DNA of 64,000 nt from Frigidibacter mobilis (GCF_001620265.1 NZ_CP012661.1:4036001-4100000), one strand, 5' to 3'. Counted from the first letter of the stretch, positions 38,367-50,536 are shown. A program made the numbers and translations. Notes: generated by a model from the letters alone, not told the origin.

Positions 38367-39455
38367 TTACTGCTTGAGGTAGGTGACCCCATTCGGGCCA
38401 AACCCCACAGCATGCGTTGCCAAGACTTGGTGCGTTTCCGTGTCGATCGTGGACATGCTTCCATCATTTGAATTTGTCACGAATGCCATTGTGCCATCGG
38501 TACTGATTGCGACGCCGTGGGCACCCATGCCCACCGTCACGGTGGCGATAGCGGAACCACTGGTCACCGCGATTACCGACACCTCGTCACTTGGCTTGGT
38601 GTCCGTTCCCTGATTGGCCACAAAAATCTTGGTTCCGTCCGGCGTCACATAAAGCTGGATTGGCGCATCGCCCACCGGGATGCGGTCAATGACTTTCAAA
38701 GACGTCATATCGATCACTGCCACTGCGTCGTCATCTCGCAGCGAGACATAGGCACGGCTGCCGTCGGGAAGGAAGGCAACCTGAACCGGGGCTGATCCGA
38801 CAGCGATGCGGCTGACCTCGCCAAGCGTATGGGCGTCTATGAGCGAGACGGTGCCATCCTGGACATTCGCCACCAGCAGGTGCTGTCCGTTCGGGGACAG
38901 CCGCAGCCCGTGTGGATAGTCACCGGTCGGGACGGTCGCGACTACGATACCTGCCTGCAGATCGACAACTGACAGCGTGTCATCCCCGGCATTGGTCACA
39001 AAGGCCCGGCGCCCTTCCTGATCTGTCACCACATGTGCGGGGTGGTCACCGACCTCGATCTCAGTTGCGGCTTCTTCGAGGGCAAGAGGGTCCATGATCA
39101 GCAATCGTCCGCTGCCGCCAGCATGGCCATGGCCTTCGCCATGAGCCGCATCGGCAGGCGCGCCGACGACCAGCAGGCGTCGCCCATCTGCACCGATCTG
39201 AATGTTGTGCGGGGCGACTCCGACAGCCACCTTCATGACGGTTCCCGCTGATAGATCGACCCGGCTGACCGTATTGCCGCGTTCGTCTGCCGTGAAGACA
39301 AAGTCGGTTCCTGCAGCGGTCTCAGCCATACCCAGGGCGGGAAGGGACAGGAGGACGAGCAGCGCGATGCCTGGCAGGATCCGACGTGGATGATGCACCA
39401 GCGCCATGGAGGGAGTCAGGGTCGAAAGGGATGGCGACATTTCAGTTTTCCTCAT
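38367..39455 (-). CDS. Secreted YVTN-type beta-propeller protein
   Basis: This 362-residue protein has an N-terminal signal-like helix (ILPGIALLVLLSLPALGMAE) and repeated propeller blades of the type PDGTKIFVANQGTD, GRRAFVTNAGDDTLSVVDL and GTMAFVTNSNDGSMSTID, about six or seven units. A His-rich insert (AAHGEGHGHAGG) could bind metal. It is the last gene of the leftward copper operon, 33 bp after the DUF411 gene. Its role in the periplasm is unknown; the context suggests copper binding. Confidence 0.85.
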   Translation of the reverse strand: MRKTEMSPSLSTLTPSMALVHHPRRILPGIALLVLLSLPALGMAETAAGTDFVFTADERGNTVSRVDLSAGTVMKVAVGVAPHNIQIGADGRRLLVVGAPADAAHGEGHGHAGGSGRLLIMDPLALEEAATEIEVGDHPAHVVTDQEGRRAFVTNAGDDTLSVVDLQAGIVVATVPTGDYPHGLRLSPNGQHLLVANVQDGTVSLIDAHTLGEVSRIAVGSAPVQVAFLPDGSRAYVSLRDDDAVAVIDMTSLKVIDRIPVGDAPIQLYVTPDGTKIFVANQGTDTKPSDEVSVIAVTSGSAIATVTVGMGAHGVAISTDGTMAFVTNSNDGSMSTIDTETHQVLATHAVGFGPNGVTYLKQ

Positions 39456-39488
39456 GGTTTCTGCAGTAACGTAGCCAATTGAAGAAGG

Positions 39489-39968
39489 TCATGCGGCAGC
39501 ATGGTGGCTAAAGACCGTCGTGCTGCCGTCCCGGTTGATCAAGAACACGTCGTAGGCATCACGCTCGGTTTCCGCGCCCATTCCAGGCGATCCGAACGGC
39601 ATACCGGGCACAGCAAGGCCGATGGCGTCGGGGCGTTCCTCGATCAGACGACGAATGTCGGCCGGGGGAACGTGGCCTTCGACCATATATCCATCGACCC
39701 GCGCCGTATGGCACGAGGCCATCTTCGTGGGGACACCGTTATCGGACTTGTAGCGCATGAGCAGGGTACCTGCGCTTGGCTCGGTCGTGACCGCGAAGCC
39801 ATCGGTTTCGAGAATCTCGATCCAGGCGGAACAGCAGCCGCAACTGGGGTCTTTCAAGACGTGGATCGCCGGTTCGGCACCTTGTGCCAAGGAGCGCAAT
39901 GGCGATGCTGCCAATAGAGCCGTTGCGCCGATCAGGACCGCGCGTCGAGGCAGAGTGTTCATTGTCAT
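39489..39968 (-). CDS. DUF411 periplasmic metal-binding protein
   Basis: This 159-residue protein has a Tat-like signal (LPRRAVLIGATALLAASPLR). The DUF411 core shows KDPSCGCCSAWIEILE, a Cys cluster, then MASCHTARVDGYMVEGHVP and AVPGMPFGSPGM, all likely copper ligands. I use the ATG at 39968 (spaced after GGAAAACC) rather than the longer frame. DUF411 proteins commonly travel with copper-resistance genes, as here between a copper ATPase and a beta-propeller. Confidence 0.86.
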   Translation of the reverse strand: MTMNTLPRRAVLIGATALLAASPLRSLAQGAEPAIHVLKDPSCGCCSAWIEILETDGFAVTTEPSAGTLLMRYKSDNGVPTKMASCHTARVDGYMVEGHVPPADIRRLIEERPDAIGLAVPGMPFGSPGMGAETERDAYDVFLINRDGSTTVFSHHAAA

Positions 39969-40033
39969 CAGGTTTTCCATTTTATTCGAGAATTTGACAG
40001 TGTTTGACGAACCGCAATTGCAACTCACCACAG

Positions 40034-42367
<2,334 letters not shown>

Positions 42368-42488
42368 CTGTGCGGATCTCTCTGGTTCTGTTGATGTTGC
42401 ATGGCCGGGATGTCCCTGGCCATGCATCGGGTGGCGGCGTTGGACTGAGCCACGGCAAGGCGTGGACCGAGCCAAGCGCCTTGCCAGA

Positions 42489-44021
42489 TCAGGCCGACGC
42501 CGTGACCGCGAACTCGGTCATCATCCCCGAGGCGAGGTGCGGCATGTGGTGACAGTGTAGCATCCAGCGCGCCGCCTCGCCCGCATCGAGAGCGACGTCG
42601 ACCATCGACATCGGCGGCACATGAACCGTGTCGCGCAGCGCGCCGGCGACGCGCCGCCCGTTCAGGCCGACGACTTGGAACGCATGTCCGTGCAGATGCA
42701 TCGGGTGGGCCATCATCGACATGTTGTGGAACGACAGCACGACCCGCTCGCCGCTGCGTGCGGTGATCGGCTGGTGCTGGCCCCAGGCTGCCCCGTTGAT
42801 TGTCCAGGCATAGGGCTGCATCGAGCCCCCCAGCATCAGCATGTGACTGCGATCCACCGCCCGATCCGGCAGGGCGTCCAGGGCGATCAGGCGTCCCTCC
42901 TGCGCAAGATCGGTGTCGAAGGCAGGCGCTTGAGACTCCGCCACGGCATCGAGGCGCCGAACCTCGGCCCCCTGCGTGGCAAGGATCAGGCCGGTGCGCT
43001 CGCGCGCGCCTTCCCTCAAGGCCAGGATCGGCCAGGCGCCTCCTTCGTTCGGCAGGTCGATCTCCAGGTCCAGCCGCTGGCCCATCGCCAGCCCGAACCG
43101 CGTGCCCGAGAGAGGCTGGACGGCATTCCCGTCCACGGCGACAAGCCGCGCCCCGACCGCCCCGGTCTCGATCCAGAACACCGTCGCCGCGGCAGCGTTG
43201 ATCACCCGCAAGCGGATGCGCCCGCCGCGTTCGACCCGCACCACCTCGGGATCCGAAAGGGTCCGGTCGTTGGCGAGGTAGGCGTCCCATTCATGGTCGT
43301 TCAGATCCATGGCCATGCCGCCCATGCCCATCATCCCGCCCATTCCCGACATGTTGCCCATGCCGCCCGTGGCGCCGTGGCCCATCGCGCCATGATCCAT
43401 GCCCCGCATCGCGCCCATGCCTTCCATGGGCATGGGTGGCACACCGGAACCGGCACCATGGCCTGCGCCGTGCCCGCCACTGTGGCCACCGCTGATCTGG
43501 GCGAGAACTTCCTCGGGCGACTTGAAGGAGAAATCATGCAGGAACATCACGACCTCCTGCCGGTCGGCAGCGAGATCAGCTTCCGACCGCACGATCAGCG
43601 GCGCCGCCAGCAGCTGCATCTCCTGGATCGGCACATGGCTGTGCATCCAGTGCGTGCCCGGCCTTGCCTGGAAATCGTAGGACCGCGTCTCCTTCGGCGC
43701 CAGAACCGGCATCGGCATGTCCGGCACGCCGTCCTGCGCGTTGGGAGGGGTCTGCCCGTGCCAGTGGATGATCGTGCCGACGTCAAGATCGTTGGTCAGG
43801 TCGAGCCGGAACCTCTGGCCGGGGTCGAGCACCAGGCCTTGGCCGCCGGGACCGGCAAGGCCGAAGACGGTTGCTGCACGCCCGTCGATGTCGAGCGTGC
43901 GGTTCGTGGCAGACAGGCTGATGCGAGCCGCCGTCTGCGCGAAGGCAAGACGGGGCACCTGTGCAGCGGCAATAGCGGCAGCACCTGCGGCAAGAAAGCC
44001 GCGTCGCGAAAGGGTGTTCAT
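42489..44021 (-). CDS. Multicopper oxidase (CopA/CueO-type), Tat-exported
   Basis: This 510-residue oxidase is predicted to oxidise periplasmic Cu(I). It has a Tat signal ([18 protein letters not shown]). Copper-site motifs are all present: [26 protein letters not shown] and [14 protein letters not shown], covering the T1 and trinuclear centres. A Met/His-rich insert at about residues 178-235 ([13 protein letters not shown]; repeated MGGM) resembles copper-loading regions of CueO or PcoA. Part of the leftward copper operon. Confidence 0.95.
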   Translation of the reverse strand: MNTLSRRGFLAAGAAAIAAAQVPRLAFAQTAARISLSATNRTLDIDGRAATVFGLAGPGGQGLVLDPGQRFRLDLTNDLDVGTIIHWHGQTPPNAQDGVPDMPMPVLAPKETRSYDFQARPGTHWMHSHVPIQEMQLLAAPLIVRSEADLAADRQEVVMFLHDFSFKSPEEVLAQISGGHSGGHGAGHGAGSGVPPMPMEGMGAMRGMDHGAMGHGATGGMGNMSGMGGMMGMGGMAMDLNDHEWDAYLANDRTLSDPEVVRVERGGRIRLRVINAAAATVFWIETGAVGARLVAVDGNAVQPLSGTRFGLAMGQRLDLEIDLPNEGGAWPILALREGARERTGLILATQGAEVRRLDAVAESQAPAFDTDLAQEGRLIALDALPDRAVDRSHMLMLGGSMQPYAWTINGAAWGQHQPITARSGERVVLSFHNMSMMAHPMHLHGHAFQVVGLNGRRVAGALRDTVHVPPMSMVDVALDAGEAARWMLHCHHMPHLASGMMTEFAVTASA

Positions 44022-44094
44022 GGTCGTCTCCTCGGGACATCACGTCCCGTTCCTCAAGGGCGGTGGAACGCCGCGGGAAATGGCCCGGGCGGGC

Positions 44095-44457
44095 TCAGAG
44101 GAGGCGGAGCTTGGGAGGGCGTTCGTTCAGACCGGGCACGCGGCTGACGTGGCTTGCCTCCTGCGGGACGCGATGACCGGCAGTCCCGTGGGCGTGTTCA
44201 TAGTCCGCGCCCGGCGAGATCAGGAAGGCCGAAAGACCCGCGCAGACGAACTCGCACATCCCGGCATCGGCCGGTCCACAGGGACGTTCGCCCTCACAGG
44301 CGGCTTCGGCCACATCGGGAGAAGGCATCATTTCACCCAGATGCGCCGCGTGATCGTGGCTGGAGCTCATGCTCATGCGGGCAGCATGTCCAGATGTCAC
44401 CGTCGTCACCACGGTGATCGCGAGGATGGCAAGCAGGGTGATGACACGTGCAACCAT
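44095..44457 (-). CDS. Small exported His/Cys-containing protein, first gene of the copper operon
   Basis: This 120-residue protein has an N-terminal hydrophobic signal (VARVITLLAILAITVVTTVT). His and Met residues cluster in MSMSSSHDHAAHLGEMMP, with four cysteines further on (CEGERPCGP, MCEFVC). No named family is evident; the profile fits a periplasmic or membrane-attached metal-binding protein. It precedes the oxidase by 73 bp. Confidence 0.72.
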   Translation of the reverse strand: MVARVITLLAILAITVVTTVTSGHAARMSMSSSHDHAAHLGEMMPSPDVAEAACEGERPCGPADAGMCEFVCAGLSAFLISPGADYEHAHGTAGHRVPQEASHVSRVPGLNERPPKLRLL

Positions 44458-44566
44458 GCCGCAAAAGATAGGCAGGACTCACGCGAATGTCCATTGCCGT
44501 GGATGACGCAGCTCGGGCAGACGGTCCTCTGGGCGGAAAGCCGATCAAACCCTGCCATGACTGGGG

Positions 44567-45037
44567 ATGGAAACCTTGAGAAAACTCCTTCGAAATCCTG
44601 TCGCGAGCGGTCTGCTCCTCGGAGGCCTGAGCCTCGCGATGCTGGCTGCTTGGCATTATGGCGGCATTGCCTCCGCCGAGGTGGAGTCGGTGGCGGCCCC
44701 GTCGCAAGGACGGCAGGTCTACGTGGACCACTGCGCCTCGTGCCACGGCGCGGATCTGGAGGGCCAACCGGATTGGCGCTCGCCGCTTCCCTCAGGCCGA
44801 GTGCCTGCACCGCCGCATGACGCCAGCGGCCACACATGGCACCATCCTGACGAGACCTTGTTCCGCATCGTGAAAGTGGGCACCGCAGCCATTGTCGGGG
44901 GAGGCTACGAGAGCGACATGCCGGGATTTGGTGACGTTTTGAGCGATGCGGAGATCGGCGCCGTTCTTGCTTACATCAAGAGCACCTGGCCAGAGCGCGA
45001 GCGGAGTTTCCAGGAGAAAGTATCAGCGGCGAACTGA
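44567..45037 (+). CDS. Membrane-anchored c-type cytochrome
   Basis: This 156-residue protein has an N-terminal membrane helix (ASGLLLGGLSLAMLAAWHY) and a mono-haem site CASCH (C56, C59, H60). Likely axial methionine lies in ESDMPGFGD. It may take electrons from the periplasmic copper oxidase system. It is transcribed divergently from the copper operon. A truncated paralogue lies at 37850-38085. Confidence 0.9.
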   Translation: METLRKLLRNPVASGLLLGGLSLAMLAAWHYGGIASAEVESVAAPSQGRQVYVDHCASCHGADLEGQPDWRSPLPSGRVPAPPHDASGHTWHHPDETLFRIVKVGTAAIVGGGYESDMPGFGDVLSDAEIGAVLAYIKSTWPERERSFQEKVSAAN

Positions 45038-45039
45038 CT

Positions 45040-45228
45040 GTGCCCTTTACCCGAACGCGAATGATCGAGGAAGGGCGGCCTTGCGTCGATCTGGCCACGC
45101 AGCTGAATGCCGGCGAACGCGCTGTGGCCGAGGCAAAGCGGGTGATCTATGATCATATCGACCCCTGCAGGACCGCCGAGGGCGGTCCTGCAGGGGTAGA
45201 GATCAAATCCGTGACAAAGCTCTTGTGA
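45040..45228 (+). pseudogene. 5'-truncated CsoR/RcnR/FrmR-family metal repressor
   Basis: The 62-codon frame reads MIEEGRPCVDLATQLNAGER, then AKRVIYDHIDPC and, at the end, VEIKSVTKLL. This fits the second and third helices of CsoR/RcnR/FrmR repressors, including a sensing Cys and the DHIDxC ligands. The first helix (about 20-30 residues) is missing: the 5' end joins directly to the cytochrome gene. A perfect 17-bp inverted repeat lies inside the reading frame. The intact form probably controlled the exporter downstream. Confidence 0.62.
45161..45197. repeat. Perfect 17-bp inverted repeat with 3-base loop
   Basis: ACCCCTGCAGGACCGCC, loop GAG, then GGCGGTCCTGCAGGGGT. It lies within the truncated repressor frame, 28 bp before the exporter gene. 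No T tract follows, so it may be an operator, a strong RNA hairpin in the leader or a recombination scar. Confidence 0.75.
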
Positions 45229-46535
45229 TGCTGAACACCCTGCGCAACCCCGCCTTCCGCCACCTGTTTGCCGCGCAGATCGTGGCGCTTCTGGGCACGG
45301 GTCTGGCGACGGTGGCGCTTGGGCTGCTCGCCTGGCAGTTGGCGGGCGACAATGCCGGTGCCGTTCTGGGGACGGCGCTGGCGATCAAGATGGTGGCCTA
45401 TGTCGCGCTGGCCCCCATCGCGGCCGCCATCGCCGAACGCCTGCCGCGCCGGGCATTCCTTGTGGTGCTGGACCTGATCCGCGCATGCGTGATTGCCTGC
45501 CTCCCCTTCGTGGATCAGGTCTGGCAGATCTATGTGCTGATCTTCTTGCTTCAGGCTGCATCCGCAGGCTTTACCCCGGCCTTTCAGGCAGTGATCCCCG
45601 ATGTGCTGAAGGAGGAGGACGACTACACCAACGCCTTGTCCCTGCTTCGGCTGGCCGAGGATCTGGAGCAACTTGCCTCGCCGATGATCGCAGCGCTGCT
45701 GCTGACCGTGGTCGGCTTTCCGGTCCTGTTCGCGGGCACGGTCGTGGGGTTCGTAGCCTCCGCGCTGTTGGTGATGACGGCCTGCCTGCCGGATCGCGCG
45801 CGGGCCAAAGACAGTCATTTCTGGGCCGATGTGACCAAGGGCATCCGCATCTACACCAGAACGCCTCGCCTGCGCGGGCTGATGGTAATGGAAGCCTCCG
45901 TCGCCGCTGCCGGGGCTATGGTTTACGTCAACACGGTTGTTCTGGTGCAGGCCCGTTTGGGCCTGGGCGACGAATCCGTGGCACTGGCCTTCGCGGGCTT
46001 TGGCGCGGGGTCGATGTTGGCGGCCCTCCTGCTGCCGCGCATACTTGAGCGGTTCGAGGATCGTCCGGTGATGTTCGGCGGAGCCGCACTGATGGTGGCG
46101 GGCGTGGCGCTGGTGCCGCTGGTGGGCGGGCTGGCCAGCCTGATCACCCTCTGGGCGCTGATCGGCCTCGGCTTTTCTCTGACGCAGACGCCCATCGGCC
46201 GCATCATCAACCGCTCGGCGCGCAAAGCCGACCGGGGTGCGGTCTTTGCCGCGCAGTTTGCATTGAGCCATGCTTGCTGGCTCGTAACCTATCCCCTCGC
46301 AGGGTGGATCGGCGCTGGCGCCGGGCTTTCGGTTGCTGCGCTGGTCTTGGCCGCGATCGGCACTCTCGGCTTGATTGCCGTCCTGCGCGTCTGGCCTGCC
46401 GAAGATAAAGGCGTCCTGTCGCATGACCACCCGGACCTACCACCCGATCATCCGCACCTGTCATATCATGGCCCACATCATTCCCATGCCTACGTGATCG
46501 ATGATCTGCACCGCAGGTGGCCCAAGGCGACCTGA
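45228..46535 (+). CDS. NreB-like MFS metal exporter with His-rich tail
   Basis: This 435-residue MFS protein has 12 membrane helices. The opening LRNPAFRHLFAAQIVALLGT and ASPMIAALLLTVVGF are typical of the EntS/NreB branch. The C-terminal tail has His clusters (SHDHPDLPPDHPHLSYHGPH), as in NreB/NrsD nickel exporters. The preceding fragment of a metal-sensing repressor supports a metal role, most likely Ni or Co. GTG at 45225 in the same frame is an alternative start. Confidence 0.83.
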   Translation: MLNTLRNPAFRHLFAAQIVALLGTGLATVALGLLAWQLAGDNAGAVLGTALAIKMVAYVALAPIAAAIAERLPRRAFLVVLDLIRACVIACLPFVDQVWQIYVLIFLLQAASAGFTPAFQAVIPDVLKEEDDYTNALSLLRLAEDLEQLASPMIAALLLTVVGFPVLFAGTVVGFVASALLVMTACLPDRARAKDSHFWADVTKGIRIYTRTPRLRGLMVMEASVAAAGAMVYVNTVVLVQARLGLGDESVALAFAGFGAGSMLAALLLPRILERFEDRPVMFGGAALMVAGVALVPLVGGLASLITLWALIGLGFSLTQTPIGRIINRSARKADRGAVFAAQFALSHACWLVTYPLAGWIGAGAGLSVAALVLAAIGTLGLIAVLRVWPAEDKGVLSHDHPDLPPDHPHLSYHGPHHSHAYVIDDLHRRWPKAT

Positions 46536-46602
46536 CGACACTTCTGCGGAGTGAGACCATGACAAGTAGCACTGGTTGCTGTCCTGCGCTTCGCGCTGTT
46601 GC

Positions 46603-47970
46603 TCAGCGTGCGGGAATACCTGACCGCGTGGCAACGGTGGCATCGCCTACCGGCAACCTGACGGATGCCTCGAACCCCGACAAAGCGCCGGGACGCGGGG
46701 ATCTCAGAACCAGCGGGCTATCGATCCGATCCGCGATGGCGGCGACAATGGCGAGCCCAAGCCCGCTGCCATCGGTGCGGGCATCCGCGCGCTCGAAGCG
46801 GGCGGTTAGGCGAGTGAGAAGCTCAGGCGGCAGCACGGGCCCGTCATTGGCGACGATCAACCGCCCGTCCGGCGTCAGGGTCACATCGACCGGGGCGGCC
46901 CTGGCGCCGTGCCGCACGGCGTTGTCCACGAGGTTGCGGCACAAGATGCCGAAGGCGTCGGGGTCGAGGTCCGACATCACCGGCGATGACGGCAGCGTCA
47001 GGGTGATGCGGCCCGGCGCGGCGGTGCGGGTGATATCCTCCACCACGATGCGCGCGACGGGGCGCAGGTCGGCGCTGCGGTCCAGCCGCAGCTGGCCGCC
47101 CTCGGCCCGGGCCAGCTGCATCAGGCGTTCGGAAAGCCGGGTAAGCCGCTTGAGCGTGGCCTCGATCTCGGCCGCGCGGGCGGCGGCGGCGGAGTCCGGG
47201 GTTTCCGTCTGCAGGCGCTGGGCTTGCGCGATGGCGCCGGCCAGCGGCGTGCGCAGCTCATGCGCGGCGTTTGCGGCAAAGCTGCGTTCCGCCTCGAAGG
47301 TGGCCTTCAGCCGGGCCAGCAGCGCGTTCAGGGTAACGGCAACCGGCGCAATCTCGGACGGAATGCCCCCGCCGGGGACGGGCGAGAGGTCGCGGGCGGT
47401 GCGCGCCTCCAGCTGGCCGCGAAAGCGCCGCAGCGGGGCAAGGCTGGCGCGGACGGCCAGCACGATGCACAGCAGCGCCAAGGGCACCACCACCAGCAAC
47501 GGCAGGCCAAGGCCCATCTGGATTTCGCGCGCGACGTCGGCACGGTGGTCCAGCGGCTCGGCAACCGTGATGCGGATGGTTCCCTGCAAAGCTTCATCGC
47601 TGAACAGCCGGTGGCTCGCGGTCAGCCGGAAGCCGGGTCCGTCATAGGCCGGGAACACCGCGGGGTCGGCTGCGTGGGATTGCAGCAGGATCCGCCCCTC
47701 GGCATCGCGCACGATATAGGTGAAGAACTCGTCATGCGTGCGGATCGCACCAAGGCGCTGCGTCACGCCATCCTCCTCGCGCCCGACGATATCGACAACG
47801 GCCAGCGGCAACAGGCGCTGCGCGGTTTCCTGCAGGGCGGAGTCGAAGACCTCGTCCATCTCGTGTCGCAGCAGCAGCGCCGTGACAGAGGCGGCGGCGA
47901 TCCACAGCACCGTCAGGAGCGCACCCAGCGACATCGCCAGCCGGGCCTGCAGGCTGCGCGGCAGCGTCAT
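46603..47970 (-). CDS. Sensor histidine kinase (QseC/PmrB-like)
   Basis: This 455-residue kinase has two membrane helices (SLGALLTVLWIAAASVTALL near the start and GLPLLVVVPLALLCIVLAV near residue 170) flanking a periplasmic sensor, then HAMP, HisKA with FAANAAHELRTPLAG, and HATPase (RNLVDNAVRHG; GSGLGLAIVAAIADR). I begin at the ATG at 47970 (MTLPRSLQ), which overlaps the regulator stop by 4 bp. Its signal is unknown; the divergent PepSY and iron-redox genes suggest metal or redox control. Confidence 0.9.
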   Translation of the reverse strand: MTLPRSLQARLAMSLGALLTVLWIAAASVTALLLRHEMDEVFDSALQETAQRLLPLAVVDIVGREEDGVTQRLGAIRTHDEFFTYIVRDAEGRILLQSHAADPAVFPAYDGPGFRLTASHRLFSDEALQGTIRITVAEPLDHRADVAREIQMGLGLPLLVVVPLALLCIVLAVRASLAPLRRFRGQLEARTARDLSPVPGGGIPSEIAPVAVTLNALLARLKATFEAERSFAANAAHELRTPLAGAIAQAQRLQTETPDSAAAARAAEIEATLKRLTRLSERLMQLARAEGGQLRLDRSADLRPVARIVVEDITRTAAPGRITLTLPSSPVMSDLDPDAFGILCRNLVDNAVRHGARAAPVDVTLTPDGRLIVANDGPVLPPELLTRLTARFERADARTDGSGLGLAIVAAIADRIDSPLVLRSPRPGALSGFEASVRLPVGDATVATRSGIPAR

Positions 47971-48626
47971 GGTTTCCCCAGCCGATAGCCCATGCCGCGT
48001 TCGGTCTCGATGACCTGCGGCCCCAACTTCTTGCGCAGGCGACTGACATGCACCTCGATGGTGTTGCTCTCCACCTCGGTGTCGAAGGCATAGAGCTTCT
48101 CCTCCAGCTGCGCCTTGGACAGCAGCTGGCCGGGGCGCGACAGGAAGGCCTCGAAGAGGGCCCATTCGCGCGCGGTCAGCGGCACCGGCTTGCCCTGCAC
48201 CCGGATGCTGCGCGCGGCAAGGTCGATGTCCAGCGGGCCGTGGCTGATGATCGGGTTGGGGTTGCCCGAATAGCGCCGGGCGACCGATCCGATGCGGGCC
48301 GACAGCTCCGACAGGTCGAACGGCTTCACGAGGTAATCGTCGGCGCCGGCGTTCAGCCCCTCGATCCGGTCCGACACCTGATCGAGCGCGGTGAGGATGA
48401 TCACCGGCGTCACGTCGCCGCGCGCGCGCAGGGCTTTCAGGAAGCCGATGCCGCGGCCATCGGGCAGCATCAGGTCCAGCAGCAGCAGGTCATAGGCGGC
48501 CCCCGCCATCGCATCGCCCGCCGCATCCAGCCGCGTGACCCAGTCCACCGACTGCCCGTCGCCCGCGATCTGGTCGCGCACGGCGGCGCCCAGAACCGTG
48601 TCGTCCTCGATAAGCAGGATGCGCAT
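47967..48626 (-). CDS. OmpR-family response regulator
   Basis: This 219-residue regulator has acidic residues E8, D9 and the phosphorylation site D51 (LLLLDLMLPDG), the switch lysine in LVKPFD and a winged-helix output domain (LTAREWALFEAFLSR; SNTIEVHVSRLRKKLG). Coupled to the kinase by ATGA overlap. I start at MRILLIEDD, 48626. It is divergent from the PepSY-reductase operon, its likely target. Confidence 0.92.
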   Translation of the reverse strand: MRILLIEDDTVLGAAVRDQIAGDGQSVDWVTRLDAAGDAMAGAAYDLLLLDLMLPDGRGIGFLKALRARGDVTPVIILTALDQVSDRIEGLNAGADDYLVKPFDLSELSARIGSVARRYSGNPNPIISHGPLDIDLAARSIRVQGKPVPLTAREWALFEAFLSRPGQLLSKAQLEEKLYAFDTEVESNTIEVHVSRLRKKLGPQVIETERGMGYRLGKP

Positions 48627-48764
48627 GTGTGTGTCCTTTTCGCTGACCTTTCCTGACTGACCGGGCTGACGCAAGGCTGACGGCGCGGTGGCCTGCGCTT
48701 CAGGCTGCCGTCAGCTTCGCCGCGCATAGGAGTGGCGACGGGCCCGCATCGTGGAGTTTGGCTG

Positions 48765-49076
48765 ATGAAGAAGACATTGACAGTTCTCGGCTTTCTCGCG
48801 GTTTTCCCGGCCGGGGTGGCGTATGCCGATGACGATTGCTTCGTGCCGATGGCGGATTGGCAGCCGCGGGATGCGGTGGCGCGGCTGGCCGAGGAGAACG
48901 GCTGGTCGGTGCGGCGGATCAAGATCGACGATGGCTGCTACGAGATCGACGGCACCGATGCCACGGGCCGCCGGATCGAGGTGACGGTCGATCCCGCGAC
49001 GCTGCAGGTGCTCGAGTTCGAATATGAGGATGACAGTCACCGCCGCCGGGACCGGGGCGCGCCCAGCCATGACTGA
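48765..49076 (+). CDS. Secreted PepSY-domain protein
   Basis: This 103-residue protein has a signal peptide (KKTLTVLGFLAVFPAGVAYA) and one PepSY-type domain (DAVARLAEENGWSVRRIKID, then YEIDGTDATGRRIEVTVDP). Such proteins are commonly the first target of an adjacent two-component system. The ATG at 48765 has a GGAG motif about 10 nt before it. It overlaps the start of the reductase gene by 8 bp. Confidence 0.85.
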   Translation: MKKTLTVLGFLAVFPAGVAYADDDCFVPMADWQPRDAVARLAEENGWSVRRIKIDDGCYEIDGTDATGRRIEVTVDPATLQVLEFEYEDDSHRRRDRGAPSHD

Positions 49077-50401
49077 ACGGGTCGATGTCGCGCCGGGCCT
49101 GTCCATCCCCCGCGTCCCGGCCCTCGGCAGCGCGCTGATCTGGACCGGCCCCGCGCTCGTCGTCCTTCTCTGCTGCGCGGCGGCGGTGCTCGGCTTCACC
49201 ACCTACGCGCCCTACGGGTCCGAGGCCGCCTTTGGCATCGCCGTCGGCGCCGCGGCCGTCGTTGCCATGGCCCAGACGTTGATCCTCGCGGCGCGCCCGC
49301 GGCTGCTGGAGCCGCTGTTCGGCGGGCTCGACCGCATGTACCGGGTGCATAAATGGCTGGGGATCTCGGCGCTGGCGCTGATGATCCTGCACAGCCAGAT
49401 CGAGCCCGACTTTGAGCGGGTGGTGCGCGAGACCGATCTGGGCGAGCTTGCAAGCGAGGTGGGAGAGCTGGCCTTCAACGCGCTGCTGGCGCTGATCGCG
49501 GTCAGCTGGTTCCGGCGGTTGCCCTTCGTGGGGCTGGAGATCCCCTATCAGATCTGGCGCTTCAGCCATCGGTTCATGGGGCTGCTGTTCGCCGTCATCG
49601 TGTTCCACCAGTTGTTCGTCGATCTCCCCACCGGCGTCGATCCGTCGCTGTCGGTGATGCTCAACGGCTTCGGCCTCGCCGGGATCGCTGCGTGGGTGCA
49701 GACCGAATTCCTTGCCCCGCGGCTGCGGCGGCGCGAATTCACTGTCAGCGCTGTTACCCCGCAGGGCGACACCACTCTGGTGACACTGGCGCCCATGGGC
49801 CGGCCAATGCGCTGGCGGCCGGGGCAGTTCGCCTTTCTCCGCGCGCCCGAGGCGGGGCTGGCCGAGCCGCATCCCTTCACCATCGCCAGCGCCCCGCGCG
49901 CCGACGCTTCGCTCAGCATGTCGATCCGGGCGCGGGCGACTGGACCCGGCGGCTGCCGGGTGCGCTGCGCGCAGGGATGGCCGTGCAGGTCGAGGGCCCT
50001 ATGGCCGCTTCAACTTCCGCAGGGGCAGCGCGCGGCAGGTTTGGCTGGCGGGCGGCGTCGGGATCACCCCCTTCCTGGCCTGGGCCGAGAGTCTGACTGC
50101 CGCAGACCGGCGCGACATCCACCTTGTCTATGCGCTTCGCACACCGGAGGAGGCGGTCGGGGTCGACACGCTGGCCGCCGCGGCGGCGCGCAACCCGCGC
50201 TTCAGCTATCGGGTGGTGGCCTCGGCGCGCGATGGAAGGCTGACGGCCGAGGGGTTGATCGGCTCGGCGCCCTTCCCGGTGGGCAAGGCCGACCTGTGGT
50301 TCTGCGGCCCGGCGGGCCTGAAGGACGGCATCCTTGCGGGGCTGAGGGCGCAGGGCCAATCCCCGCGGCGGGTGCGGTTCGAGCATTTCGAGTTTGCCTG
50401 A
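49069..50401 (+). pseudogene. Ferric-reductase-like flavocytochrome, two frameshifts
   Basis: The membrane part has about six helices and haem-ligand histidines (YRVHKWLGISALALMILHSQ; FSHRFMGLLFAVIVFHQLF), as in ferric reductases and NADPH oxidases. An FAD domain follows (WRPGQFAFLRAPEAG; PHPFTIASAPR) and an NAD(P)-binding domain (LAGGVGITPFLAWAE; WFCGPAGLKDG). The frame breaks at about 49940, where a G seems to be missing, and at about 50001, where GGGCCCTATGG likely lacks a C. Restoring both gives 444 codons. I suspect sequence errors. It would move electrons from NAD(P)H across the membrane. Confidence 0.82.
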
Positions 50402-50413
50402 GGGCCTCGCCAG

Positions 50414-50440
50414 ACGCCCCGCCCCCGGCGGGGCGTTTTT
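50414..50440 (+). terminator. Rho-independent terminator after the reductase gene
   Basis: ACGCCCCGCC, loop CCC, GGCGGGGCGT, then a run of five T. The 10-bp GC-rich stem with T tract, 12 bp after the stop codon, is a textbook terminator on the plus strand. Confidence 0.9.
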
Positions 50441-50536
50441 CCTGACGACAAGCTGAAGCGGGAATCGCCGCGCTGTCAGCAAGCTTTCAGGCCCAGTCCC
50501 CAGATTGGACCCAGCAACCGAACAGGAGTTCCTGCC

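Noticed and set aside
44567..45037. Cytochrome c as a member of the leftward copper operon
   Set aside because: It is transcribed in the opposite direction from the operon and must have its own promoter.
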